Below are positions 25,205 to 32,888 of a stretch of 62,457 nt of DNA, piece by piece. The notes under the pieces are model-generated. The model was not told where the DNA came from. It made no database searches and worked only from the letters and a program-made list of their open reading frames with translations. Positions within the stretch are counted from its first letter, which is position 1. The number at the start of each line of letters is the position of its first letter. The position numbers and the translations under genes were made by a program. The stretch is from Terriglobia bacterium (GTDB lineage Bacteria > Acidobacteriota > Terriglobia > Terriglobales > Acidobacteriaceae), in assembly GCA_020073525.1 (NCBI GenBank), contig JAIQFA010000022.1:1-62457 (forward strand), given 5' to 3'.

Positions 25205-27397
25205 CTAGTCGGGTACGATATCCAGGACTTGTTTCAGCTTGATATCGGCTGACGAGTTTCCGATCATCACGTTGAGCTGGTCGAGTTCAACTTCGAAACT
25301 TCCCCTCGCAACGTTCCAATAGGCGAGGGCGTCGGCGTTGAGCGTGAAATGGACGGTAGTTGTTTCACCCGGGCGCAGGGTGACGCGCTTGAATCCCTTG
25401 AGTTCCTCCAGTGGCCTTTCCACCTTGGAATTGACATGCGCGACATAGAGTTGCACCACATCATCCCCGGTGCTGGACCCGGAGTTATGTACGTCAACAC
25501 TGACAGTAACTACACCGTCGCGCTTCATATCCTTCGAACTTATTGCCAGATTAGAATACGCAAAGGTCGTGTAACTGAGGCCGTAGCCAAAATAGTAAAG
25601 AGGCTTCTGGCGGAAATACATGTAAGTGCGGCCGTGGCGGATGTCATAGTCCATCATCGGCGGCAGCTGATCAAGCGACATCGGCCATGTCACCACGAGA
25701 CGGCCGCCGGGATTATAGTCGCCGAAAAGCGCGTCCGCCAAGGCATTTCCTTCCTCCTGACTATTGTGCGCCATCTGGAGAATCGCGGGCACATGCTCCT
25801 CAGTCCACTGGATGGCATACGGAAAACTCGAGATCAAGACAACCACAGTTCGCGGATTCACCGCCAAGACCTGCTTCACCAGTTCTTCCTGCTCGAGCGT
25901 GATTGATTTCCGGTCGATCGCTTCTTTTCCATCACTGGGCAATGGACACTTGGCCCATCCCGCGTTGCAGGTGGGATGGTTGCCGACGACGACAATCGCA
26001 ACGTTCGCGGAGCGGGCAATGTTGACCGCGGCATTGTCCGTGTTATCGTGCGCGAAGCTCACTTTAACGGCACTGCCTAACTTGTTCTTGATCCCGTCGA
26101 GCGCGCTTACTGCATAGGGAGGGGTGCCGCTGTACCAGTCGAGTGCAACTTGGTTGGCGTAGGGGCCGATCACGGCGACAGATTTCAGTTTGCTTTTATC
26201 GAGAGGCAAGAGCTTCTGCAAGTTTTTCAGGAGCACAATTGATTCTTGCGTGACTTTTCGAACGAGGGCTTTGTGCTCCTCGTTGTTCCATACCGGCGTC
26301 GTGCCTTTGATGTTGCTGTAGGGAATCATTTCCGGCGGATCAAGGAGTCCTAACTTGATCATGACACGGTAAACGCCGCGCAGGTTCTCATCGATCTCGG
26401 CGGTGTTGACTAACTTCTTCTCGACGGCTGCCGTGGCGCCTTCACGGTACTTGTCGAGGAACTGATTGATGCCGGCATGGATGGCGCCTGCCGTTGCTTG
26501 ATCGATGTCGGGGAAGTAGTTGTGGTAGGTCACCATGTTGGTGAGTGCCCCTGCGTCCGTGCAGATAATTCCGTGGAATCCCCAGTCGTGCATCGTCATG
26601 TCTTTGAGGATCGGGCTGGCTGCCATGGGGGTTCCGTTGTAGGCGTTGTAGGCGGTCATGTAAGCGCGCGCGCCGCCTTCCATTACTCCCATGCGAAAGG
26701 GCACGGAATAGTATTCCCGCAAGAGGCGTTCGTCGAAGTTGGAGGAGGAGCCGTCGCGGCCGTCCTCGTTACTGTTGGCCAGAAAATGCTTCATGAGGGA
26801 AGCGGTGAGCCAGTACTTGGGATCGTTGCCCTGAAGTCCCTTGATGAAAGCGACGGCCATTGTCCCGGTAAGGTACGGATCTTCACCGTAGGACTCTTCA
26901 CTCCTTCCCCAGCGCGGGTCGCGGGCTAGATCGGTATTGGGAGCGCGGACGACAATGCCTTCGCGGCGGTATTTCTCTCCCTGCCGACTGGTGGCGTATT
27001 GCGTTTCGCTCTGAAAGATGTATCGGGCTTCGTAGGCTTCCACAGTAGCGGCTTTTTGCAGGAGATCGGGATCCCAAGTTTCTCCGAGTCCGACGGACTG
27101 CGGGAATTGTGTTGTGGGGTGCGGCTGAAGGCCGTGTCCCTCCCAACCTCCGGGACCGCCATAGGCAACGCCGTGCAGTCCCTCAATGTGCTTTGATCCC
27201 TGGATGCCGAGACGGGGCACGTCGGGATTCGTGCTGAGCGCTCCGATCTTCTCGTCGAGCGTCATCAGCGACAGGATGTTGTTGATGCGAACTTCGACCG
27301 GCAAGTTCGGATTCTGAAATGGATATTGGTATTGCTGGGTCCAAGCGAGGCTTGTGGTCAGCATCACGAAGGCTAAGAATATTCGGCGTGCATTCAT
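25205..27397 (-). CDS. GH3 beta-glycosidase (beta-glucosidase/xylosidase), exported
   Basis: A 730-residue protein: signal peptide about 1-21; GH3 N-terminal barrel about 30-370 with PRLGIQGSKHIEGLHGVAYGG, APNTDLARDPRWGRSEESYGEDPYLTG, KHFLAN (K203, H204) and nucleophile D281 in GIICTDAGALTNM; alpha/beta sandwich about 390-600 (SVAVIGPYANQVALDWYSG); C-terminal fibronectin-like domain about 640-715 (VDVHNSGSSTGDDVVQLYVA). The ICTDAGAL nucleophile region resembles xylosidase-like and glucosidase-like members; specificity is unsettled. The start overlaps the stop of the GH42 remnant by ATGA, showing the original operon order GH31, GH42, GH3, GH29. Confidence 0.92.
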   Translation of the reverse strand: MNARRIFLAFVMLTTSLAWTQQYQYPFQNPNLPVEVRINNILSLMTLDEKIGALSTNPDVPRLGIQGSKHIEGLHGVAYGGPGGWEGHGLQPHPTTQFPQSVGLGETWDPDLLQKAATVEAYEARYIFQSETQYATSRQGEKYRREGIVVRAPNTDLARDPRWGRSEESYGEDPYLTGTMAVAFIKGLQGNDPKYWLTASLMKHFLANSNEDGRDGSSSNFDERLLREYYSVPFRMGVMEGGARAYMTAYNAYNGTPMAASPILKDMTMHDWGFHGIICTDAGALTNMVTYHNYFPDIDQATAGAIHAGINQFLDKYREGATAAVEKKLVNTAEIDENLRGVYRVMIKLGLLDPPEMIPYSNIKGTTPVWNNEEHKALVRKVTQESIVLLKNLQKLLPLDKSKLKSVAVIGPYANQVALDWYSGTPPYAVSALDGIKNKLGSAVKVSFAHDNTDNAAVNIARSANVAIVVVGNHPTCNAGWAKCPLPSDGKEAIDRKSITLEQEELVKQVLAVNPRTVVVLISSFPYAIQWTEEHVPAILQMAHNSQEEGNALADALFGDYNPGGRLVVTWPMSLDQLPPMMDYDIRHGRTYMYFRQKPLYYFGYGLSYTTFAYSNLAISSKDMKRDGVVTVSVDVHNSGSSTGDDVVQLYVAHVNSKVERPLEELKGFKRVTLRPGETTTVHFTLNADALAYWNVARGSFEVELDQLNVMIGNSSADIKLKQVLDIVPD

Positions 27398-27768
27398 TGA
27401 TTTTTCCGAATTGTCATTTCCCGCCGGCGATCATCAGCGGCAGGATCATTTGCGGTTATCGAGAGAGACGGCGACTCCGTACGGACGATCGCGTCACCCT
27501 GCGTGCCGCCGAGCACGAGATTCATGGCATGAGGCAGATTCACCCCGCGAGTGTGCTGCGAGTAGTTGATGAGAACGAAGACTTGCTTGCCGGGGCCGAC
27601 GCGACGGCTGACCTTCACTCCCTCGGGCACAGGTTCGAAGACAGGGGTAACGCCAGACTTGTTCGTCATCCGTTCGGCGGCTGCGCCCAGCAGTTTGTCG
27701 TCCAGTACGGCGCCGACGTAAGGGATCCTGCCTTTGCCGTAGGCCGAGAATACGCGCGATGATGGCAC
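27394..27768 (-). pseudogene. C-terminal remnant of a GH42 beta-galactosidase
   Basis: A 124-residue frame reading GKGRIPYVGAVLDDKLLGAAAERM, SGVTPVFEPVPEGVKVSRRV and GPGKQVFVLINYSQHTRGVNLP. This is the end of the trimerisation domain and the C-terminal beta domain of GH42 enzymes. The catalytic barrel of about 400 residues is gone: only 21 bp separate this frame from the GH31 stop. The remnant keeps its ATGA overlap with the GH3 gene, so a deletion removed the front of an operon member. It could still be translated as a stub. Beta-galactosidase is the activity missing from an otherwise complete fucogalacto-xyloglucan set. Confidence 0.75.
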
Positions 27769-27789
27769 GGTTTCCCCCAGGAATACTTA

Positions 27790-30147
27790 CTATGGACTTA
27801 CAGTGATCTTGTTTCCCGCATACTGCACGACGTTGTCGGGCTTGGCAGCGGGATCGATACCAACACCGTGGTTGTCGCTGACGAACACGACGTGGAAAGT
27901 GCGATTCTCGAGCATGCCGGGAAACTTACCCTGGCGATCGCCGATCGTCAGAACGTGGTTCTCTTCGTCCCAATGGATGGGGATTGTCGCATAGACGCCC
28001 TTTTCGTAGTCGTAAGTGTCGTTCTCGTCCTCGTAGAGGGTAAAGTCCGCGGCCGCACCTCGATAGACACGCAGTTCGATTGGATCTTCGGGTTTCTGGG
28101 TCGACCACTCTTCATCAGGACCCAGCGGGACAATCGAGCCAGCGCGAACGTACAACGGAAGACGATCAAGCGGGGCCGCGCCATCGAGATCGCTGCCACC
28201 TGAAGTCGTGCCTCCGCTCCAAAAGTCGTACCACTTTACTTGCGGTAGATAGAGGCGGCGGGTCCGCGCTCCCGGCTCCGTGATTGGGTTAACCAGGAAC
28301 GCCGGACCGTACATGAATTGATCGCCTGCGTTTTGCGCGCGCACGTCCGTGCGGAAATCCATCACCAGCGGACGCATTGGCGTGTAGCTTTCATTGGTGA
28401 TCTTCCACGCTAGCGAATATGTGTAGGGCAGCAGGCGGTAGCGCAGACGGTCGAAGCTGACCAGAATCTTCTGTGCGTCAGCGCCATACGACCACAGTTC
28501 GTTCTGATCGGTTTTGCGAGTTCCGTGAACCCGCAAGATCGGATTGAATGTGCCGTACTGGAACCAGCGCACGAATAGTTCGCGATAGGCCGGATCGTCG
28601 GGGTCGCCCAACACGAAACCACCAATGTCCGTGGTCCAGTAGGGAATGCCGGAAAGTGCGAAGTTCAAACCTGCAGGAATCTGGCGGCGGTAACTGAGCC
28701 AGTCGGAATTGATGTCGCCCGACCACGCCGTGACGCCATATCGTTGCGAGCCGGCGAAGGCCGAGCGCGACAAGATGTAAACGCGCTTTTTGTCCGATGC
28801 GTTGCGTTGCCCGTCGTATACCGCTCCGGTCGTTAACATGGGAAACAGATTGACGTAGCGGTCGCCACTACCCGCCGCGACTTTGTGACCAAGCTGAATG
28901 TTCTCTTCCTGGCCTTCGGTCTCTGGCTCGGTGGTGTCCATCCACCAGGCGTCGAGTCCGATGCTGAACAACCCCTTGTTGATCTGATCCCAGTAAAACT
29001 TGCGCGCATCGCCACTGGTGGCGTCGTAAACGGCCATGGCGTCGGTGTGGTAGGGCGGCTTCGCGAACTTGAATTTGTCGATGAACCATCCCTGCTTGTC
29101 CATGTAGTCATAGTTGGCCGAGCCCGGCTCGAAGAATGGCCAGATCGAGATCATCAGGTGAAAATTCTCGCGGTGCAGTTCGTCCACCATGCCCCTGGGG
29201 TCGGGATAGTTTTTGTTGAAGACGAACTCTCCCTTATGATTCCACCAGAACCAATCCTGCACAATGTTGTCGGCGGGGATGTGGAGTTCACGATACTTGC
29301 GGGCGATGCCGAGGATTTCTTGCTGCGATTTGTAACGGTTCTTGCACTGCCAGAAGCCATAGGCCCACTTGCCGAACATGGGCGCTTGCCCGGTCAACTC
29401 GCGGTAGCTGGCGATGATTTTGTCGAGGTCGGGACCGTAGAAAAAGTAGTAGTCGATGACGTCGGCGACTTCGGAACTGATGTACAGGTAATTGGCGAAG
29501 CGGTTGTTGAAGCGGCTCCGCGAGTCGTTGTTCCAGAAGATGCCATAACCGTTGCTCGAAACCAGGAACGGCACAGCGATATTTGTGTTGTCTTGCGAGA
29601 TATCGACAGATTCGCCGCGGTAGTTCCACACGCCGGCCTGGTGCTGCCCAAGTCCGTAGAGGCCTTCCCGAGAGCCGTAGATATTGACGAATGACTCGGC
29701 GTGATAGGTATCGTCGCCGTTCACTTTCACCGGCGTTAATTTTCTGGTTGCTTCCTGCACGAGTTGGTTCCCAGCCAAGTCACGATAGGTGATGGCTCCG
29801 TCCTTACGGGTGACGGTGACCTTCACTTTCGACGTTAGGAGTGAAACTTCATCGTCGCTCTGCTGAATTGTCCACGGGGCTGCCGTCCAGGTTGTTTTAA
29901 TGACAACCGGGTCGAATCTGCTCGGGAAGGATGATGTTGCCGAGTAGAGCACGTGCACGACGGAATGCGAGCAGATTTGGATTTTCAAGACACCGGACTT
30001 CATCGTGAAGAGGACTCCGTCGGCTTGTTGCTGAATTCCTACGACGGGGTTAGGTGGAGTCCACTGCGCAGAAGCGTGTGAAACTATGGCGAGGATGAAG
30101 ACCAACAACGAACCGCAAGCAACCAATGCGCTTTTCCTGGCCTGCAT
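27790..30147 (-). CDS. GH31 alpha-xylosidase/alpha-glucosidase, exported
   Basis: A 785-residue enzyme. Signal peptide about 1-27 (ALVACGSLLVFILAIVSHASA). N-terminal beta-sandwich about 30-245, catalytic barrel about 250-590, C-terminal beta domains after that. Nucleophile D404 in GLDAWWMDTTEPETEG; acid/base D478 in YGVTAWSGDINSDW; SRSAFAGSQRYG is also typical. The WWMDTTEPE region and the short PPYHTDA loop are like alpha-xylosidases that act on xyloglucan oligosaccharides. The start at 30147 has AAGGGG upstream and makes a clean signal peptide; the frame extends to 30339 through the operator region and is not used. A perfect LacI-type palindrome lies 95 bp upstream. Confidence 0.92.
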   Translation of the reverse strand: MQARKSALVACGSLLVFILAIVSHASAQWTPPNPVVGIQQQADGVLFTMKSGVLKIQICSHSVVHVLYSATSSFPSRFDPVVIKTTWTAAPWTIQQSDDEVSLLTSKVKVTVTRKDGAITYRDLAGNQLVQEATRKLTPVKVNGDDTYHAESFVNIYGSREGLYGLGQHQAGVWNYRGESVDISQDNTNIAVPFLVSSNGYGIFWNNDSRSRFNNRFANYLYISSEVADVIDYYFFYGPDLDKIIASYRELTGQAPMFGKWAYGFWQCKNRYKSQQEILGIARKYRELHIPADNIVQDWFWWNHKGEFVFNKNYPDPRGMVDELHRENFHLMISIWPFFEPGSANYDYMDKQGWFIDKFKFAKPPYHTDAMAVYDATSGDARKFYWDQINKGLFSIGLDAWWMDTTEPETEGQEENIQLGHKVAAGSGDRYVNLFPMLTTGAVYDGQRNASDKKRVYILSRSAFAGSQRYGVTAWSGDINSDWLSYRRQIPAGLNFALSGIPYWTTDIGGFVLGDPDDPAYRELFVRWFQYGTFNPILRVHGTRKTDQNELWSYGADAQKILVSFDRLRYRLLPYTYSLAWKITNESYTPMRPLVMDFRTDVRAQNAGDQFMYGPAFLVNPITEPGARTRRLYLPQVKWYDFWSGGTTSGGSDLDGAAPLDRLPLYVRAGSIVPLGPDEEWSTQKPEDPIELRVYRGAAADFTLYEDENDTYDYEKGVYATIPIHWDEENHVLTIGDRQGKFPGMLENRTFHVVFVSDNHGVGIDPAAKPDNVVQYAGNKITVSP

Positions 30148-30241
30148 AAGAGAGCCCCTTCGAAAAAATATTGGCTGTATTCGAATCGAAACGCTGAGAG
30201 TAGTTCGCGGCGACGGCTGTCTACCGCGGTTATGGAAATCT

Positions 30242-30257
30242 TCGGAAACGTTTCCGA
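30242..30257. promoter_or_regulatory. LacI-family operator, perfect 16-bp palindrome
   Basis: TCGGAAACGTTTCCGA is fully symmetric with the central CG and AAACGTTT core typical of LacI-family sites. It lies upstream of the GH31 gene, first of the minus-strand glycosidase operon. It differs from the operator core near the lacI gene of this window (TAAACGTTAA), so another LacI-type regulator is likely. Confidence 0.65.
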
Positions 30258-30469
30258 TACTAGGATGCAACATTCCGTCGCCACTTTGGCACTCGTTGAC
30301 CATGTTTGTCAATGGCCGGAGACCGGAGATGCGAATCAACTGTTGGGTCGTAAACCCTTATCGCACCACTTCAATCTGCGAAAAATAGACAGCGGGAGTC
30401 TGCCCGCTTAGGCCACGGCAAGTATGGATTGTCCTCGGAAAGCGCAACTGCCCACTTGCATTCCGTATA

Positions 30470-30483
30470 CGAAAACGCTTACG
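30470..30483. promoter_or_regulatory. LacI-like operator upstream of the epimerase gene
   Basis: CGAAAACGCTTACG is an imperfect palindrome around a central CG (two mismatched pairs), 37 bp before the epimerase start. It matches the general LacI-family pattern and 11 of 14 bases of the reversed site at 38559-38572. Confidence 0.4.
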
Positions 30484-30519
30484 TTAGCCTCGAGCGATTT
30501 TCAAGCGCCAGGAGGCGCG

Positions 30520-31671
30520 ATGAAGGTAGTTGCTACGCTGTTGCACGCAACTGTCTTACTTACGTTGTGTATCTGCACTATTTCCTGCCCTATCTGGGCT
30601 CAACCGCACAAGCAAGTGCATCTGGAGGCCACGGTGGAGACGAGCAGTTTTGGAAGTCTGGAAAACGGCACTGCCGTTGAGATGCTCACTCTCAAGAACA
30701 AGAAGGGTGCTGTCGCCAAAGTAATTACCTACGGGGCCACTTTGACCGAACTGTGGGTGCCCGATCGCACCGGGAAAATGGGCGACGTCGTGCTGGGTTT
30801 CGACAAACTGCAAGGCTATGTCGGAAAGCATCCCTGGTTCGGAGCCACGGTAGGGAGAGTCGCGAACCGCATTGCCAAAGGTAAGTTCAAGCTCGACGGG
30901 AAAGAGTATTCGCTGGAGATCAACGATCCGCCCAACAGCTTGCACAGCGGGTCCAAGGACTTGAGTCGCGTGGTCTGGAAGACTGAAGTCCTGCACGAAC
31001 CCAATGCCGCCGCCGCTCGTTTTACTTATCTGAGTCCGGATGGCGATGAAGGATTTCCTGGAAATCTCTCGGTAACGGTGGTCTATCGACTGACGGATAG
31101 CAACGAGTTACACCTCGAATACACGGCAAAGACCGACAAGGCCACTCCCGTCAATCTCACCAACCACAGCTATTTCAACCTGGATGGCGCGAAGGACGTT
31201 CTGGGTGAGAAGCTCTATTTACAGGCGCAAGACTATACACCAGTGGATCCTACGTTGATTCCCACGGGTGAAATAAAGCCGGTGAAGGGAACTCCCCTTG
31301 ACTTCACGCATCCCGTGGCCATCGGCTCTCGAATTGCGGAGATGAAAGGAGATCCCGGCGGATACGATCACAACTTCGTATTGAGCCGCGAGGCAGGCAA
31401 ATTGAAACTGGCCGCGCGAGTCGATGATCCGCTCTCCGGACGTGAGATGGAGGTGTGGACGACAGAGCCGGGAGTGCAGTTTTACTCCGGCAATTTTCTC
31501 GATGGCACCCTGGTGGGCAAGCGAGGAGTTACCTACGGGAAACACTCCGGGTTTTGCCTGGAGACACAGCACTATCCTGATGCGGTGAACCATCCAGAAT
31601 TTCCTTCGGTGATTCTGCGGCCGGAATCGGTCTACCGGACGACAACGGTCTATAAGTTTTCTGCCAAGTGA
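30520..31671 (+). CDS. Aldose 1-epimerase (galactose mutarotase), exported
   Basis: A 383-residue enzyme with signal peptide about 1-27 (KVVATLLHATVLLTLCICTISC). Mutarotase hallmarks: GATLTELWVPDRTGKMGDVVLGFD, GRVANRIAKGKF, NSLHSGSKDLSRVVW (catalytic His region), TNHSYFNLDG (second His), and FCLETQHYPDAVNHPEFPS with the catalytic Glu. It interconverts alpha and beta anomers of galactose, glucose or xylose released by the glycosidases. Start at 30520 is set by GGAGG; the frame extends to 30424 without one. Export fits a periplasmic role next to the exported glycosidases. Divergent from the GH31 operon, with LacI-type sites between them. Confidence 0.9.
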   Translation: MKVVATLLHATVLLTLCICTISCPIWAQPHKQVHLEATVETSSFGSLENGTAVEMLTLKNKKGAVAKVITYGATLTELWVPDRTGKMGDVVLGFDKLQGYVGKHPWFGATVGRVANRIAKGKFKLDGKEYSLEINDPPNSLHSGSKDLSRVVWKTEVLHEPNAAAARFTYLSPDGDEGFPGNLSVTVVYRLTDSNELHLEYTAKTDKATPVNLTNHSYFNLDGAKDVLGEKLYLQAQDYTPVDPTLIPTGEIKPVKGTPLDFTHPVAIGSRIAEMKGDPGGYDHNFVLSREAGKLKLAARVDDPLSGREMEVWTTEPGVQFYSGNFLDGTLVGKRGVTYGKHSGFCLETQHYPDAVNHPEFPSVILRPESVYRTTTVYKFSAK

Positions 31672-31673
31672 GA

Positions 31674-31730
31674 GGTGGAGCGACGGGTGTCCCGCCGATC
31701 CAGCCGGGCGGGGACGCCCGTCTCTCCACC
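31674..31730. repeat. Large imperfect inverted repeat between convergent genes
   Basis: GGTGGAGCGACGGGTGTC (from 31674) pairs with a right arm ending CTCCACC at 31730; both arms are 23-24 bases with a few mismatches and a short loop (GATCCAGCCG). It fills the gap between the converging epimerase and TPR genes. It may act as a bidirectional terminator or be a copy of a REP-like intergenic element. No T-run follows on the plus strand. Confidence 0.6.
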
Positions 31731-31741
31731 GACAAGGGAAG

Positions 31742-32737
31742 CTACGGCTTGGGAGCAGGAGCCTGCGGCTGAGCGTGCCGCAAGGCTTCTTGGATGCGGT
31801 CTCTCTGCCTCCGGATCGGAGCGCTGTTAGGAGCGTTCGGAGCCAGTTTGAGGTATTCATCGAAATCCTGCACGACTAAAGAAAATTTCTGTTGCTGGAT
31901 GTGAGCATTGGCGAGCAACAGGTAGACCTGCGCGTTGTCTGGTTTCAGATCGCGAGCTTGCACGGCGCTGGCTTCCGCTTCGGGGCCGCGCTTCAATCCG
32001 ACGAGTGCACGGGCCAACTCGAAGGGGCCGTGCCACGAGGCATCTCCGGCCACGATTGCCTGGCGGGCGAGAGGCTCAGATTCGGCGAATCGTTCCTGGT
32101 CATTGAACATCGCAGCCAGTAGATGCAGCGCCTCGGGATACTTCTGGGAACTGATCTCGATCGCTTTCCGCAGCGCCTTTTCCGCGTCAGGAAATTTTTG
32201 GAGACGGTAGTCGGCGACGCCAACTTGGGTATAGGCCTCATAGTAGGCGGGAAACTGATCGATCGCGTGCTGGAATTGTGCAATCGACTTTTCTGGTTCG
32301 GATTTTTCGTAAAGTAGCTTGCGTCCTTTTTCCAACGATTCGCGCGCCTTTTCGGGAATGCTGAGCTGTCGGGTGGTGACGGAGTCCTCGGGACCCGACG
32401 GCTTCGTCGCGTCCTGTTTGTGAAGGTAGATCACAATCGGAGGCGCCGACGCCGCCAGAATCGAAACCTGTGTCGTGACCGTATCGTACCCTTTCTTGGT
32501 GGCGACGATGTAGTAATCTCCATCGCGCAGGCTGGCAAACTGAAATTCTCCGTCCATCCCGGAGACTACGGGAGGCGCTGCCCTAGTACCGGACGACAAA
32601 ACGTCCAAGGCAACCGATTGGACGGGCACGTTGCTGGGTTCTTCGCGCACATATCCAGCAAGTTGATGTCCACCGTGCTGAGCCAGGCAGAGGGGAGCGG
32701 CGAAGAGAAACAGGAGGGACCCGAGTCGAAGTCGCAT
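31742..32737 (-). CDS. Carboxypeptidase-regulatory-like domain plus TPR protein, exported
   Basis: A 331-residue protein. Signal peptide about 1-19; an Ig-like carboxypeptidase-regulatory domain about 24-108 (LAGYVREEPSNVPVQSVALDV, GMDGEFQFASLRDGDYYIVATKKGYDT); then about five TPR motifs from 125 to 305 (IAQFQHAIDQFPAYYEAYTQVGVADYRLQKFPDAEKALRKAIE, AQVYLLLANAHIQQQKFSLVVQDFDEYLKLAP). A Pro/Ala tail ends it. Such proteins act as periplasmic scaffolds; the partner is unknown. Divergent from the second TPR gene with a 151-bp gap. Confidence 0.82.
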   Translation of the reverse strand: MRLRLGSLLFLFAAPLCLAQHGGHQLAGYVREEPSNVPVQSVALDVLSSGTRAAPPVVSGMDGEFQFASLRDGDYYIVATKKGYDTVTTQVSILAASAPPIVIYLHKQDATKPSGPEDSVTTRQLSIPEKARESLEKGRKLLYEKSEPEKSIAQFQHAIDQFPAYYEAYTQVGVADYRLQKFPDAEKALRKAIEISSQKYPEALHLLAAMFNDQERFAESEPLARQAIVAGDASWHGPFELARALVGLKRGPEAEASAVQARDLKPDNAQVYLLLANAHIQQQKFSLVVQDFDEYLKLAPNAPNSAPIRRQRDRIQEALRHAQPQAPAPKP

Positions 32738-32888
32738 ACAGACCTCCTACTTGCGGCTGGCATTCTAGCACTCCGCGCGATCATGCCGGCACTCTTTATG
32801 CCGTGTTCTCTTCGTGCGGCCGCTTGACTTCCGCTGTTAATCAATCTTAACTCTGGAAACAAAGGGAGCCACTATCAACGTCATTGCA

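Noticed and set aside
28885..29694. 269-codon plus-strand frame antisense to GH31
   Set aside because: Lies wholly inside a conserved GH31 catalytic region; no start signal or family likeness.
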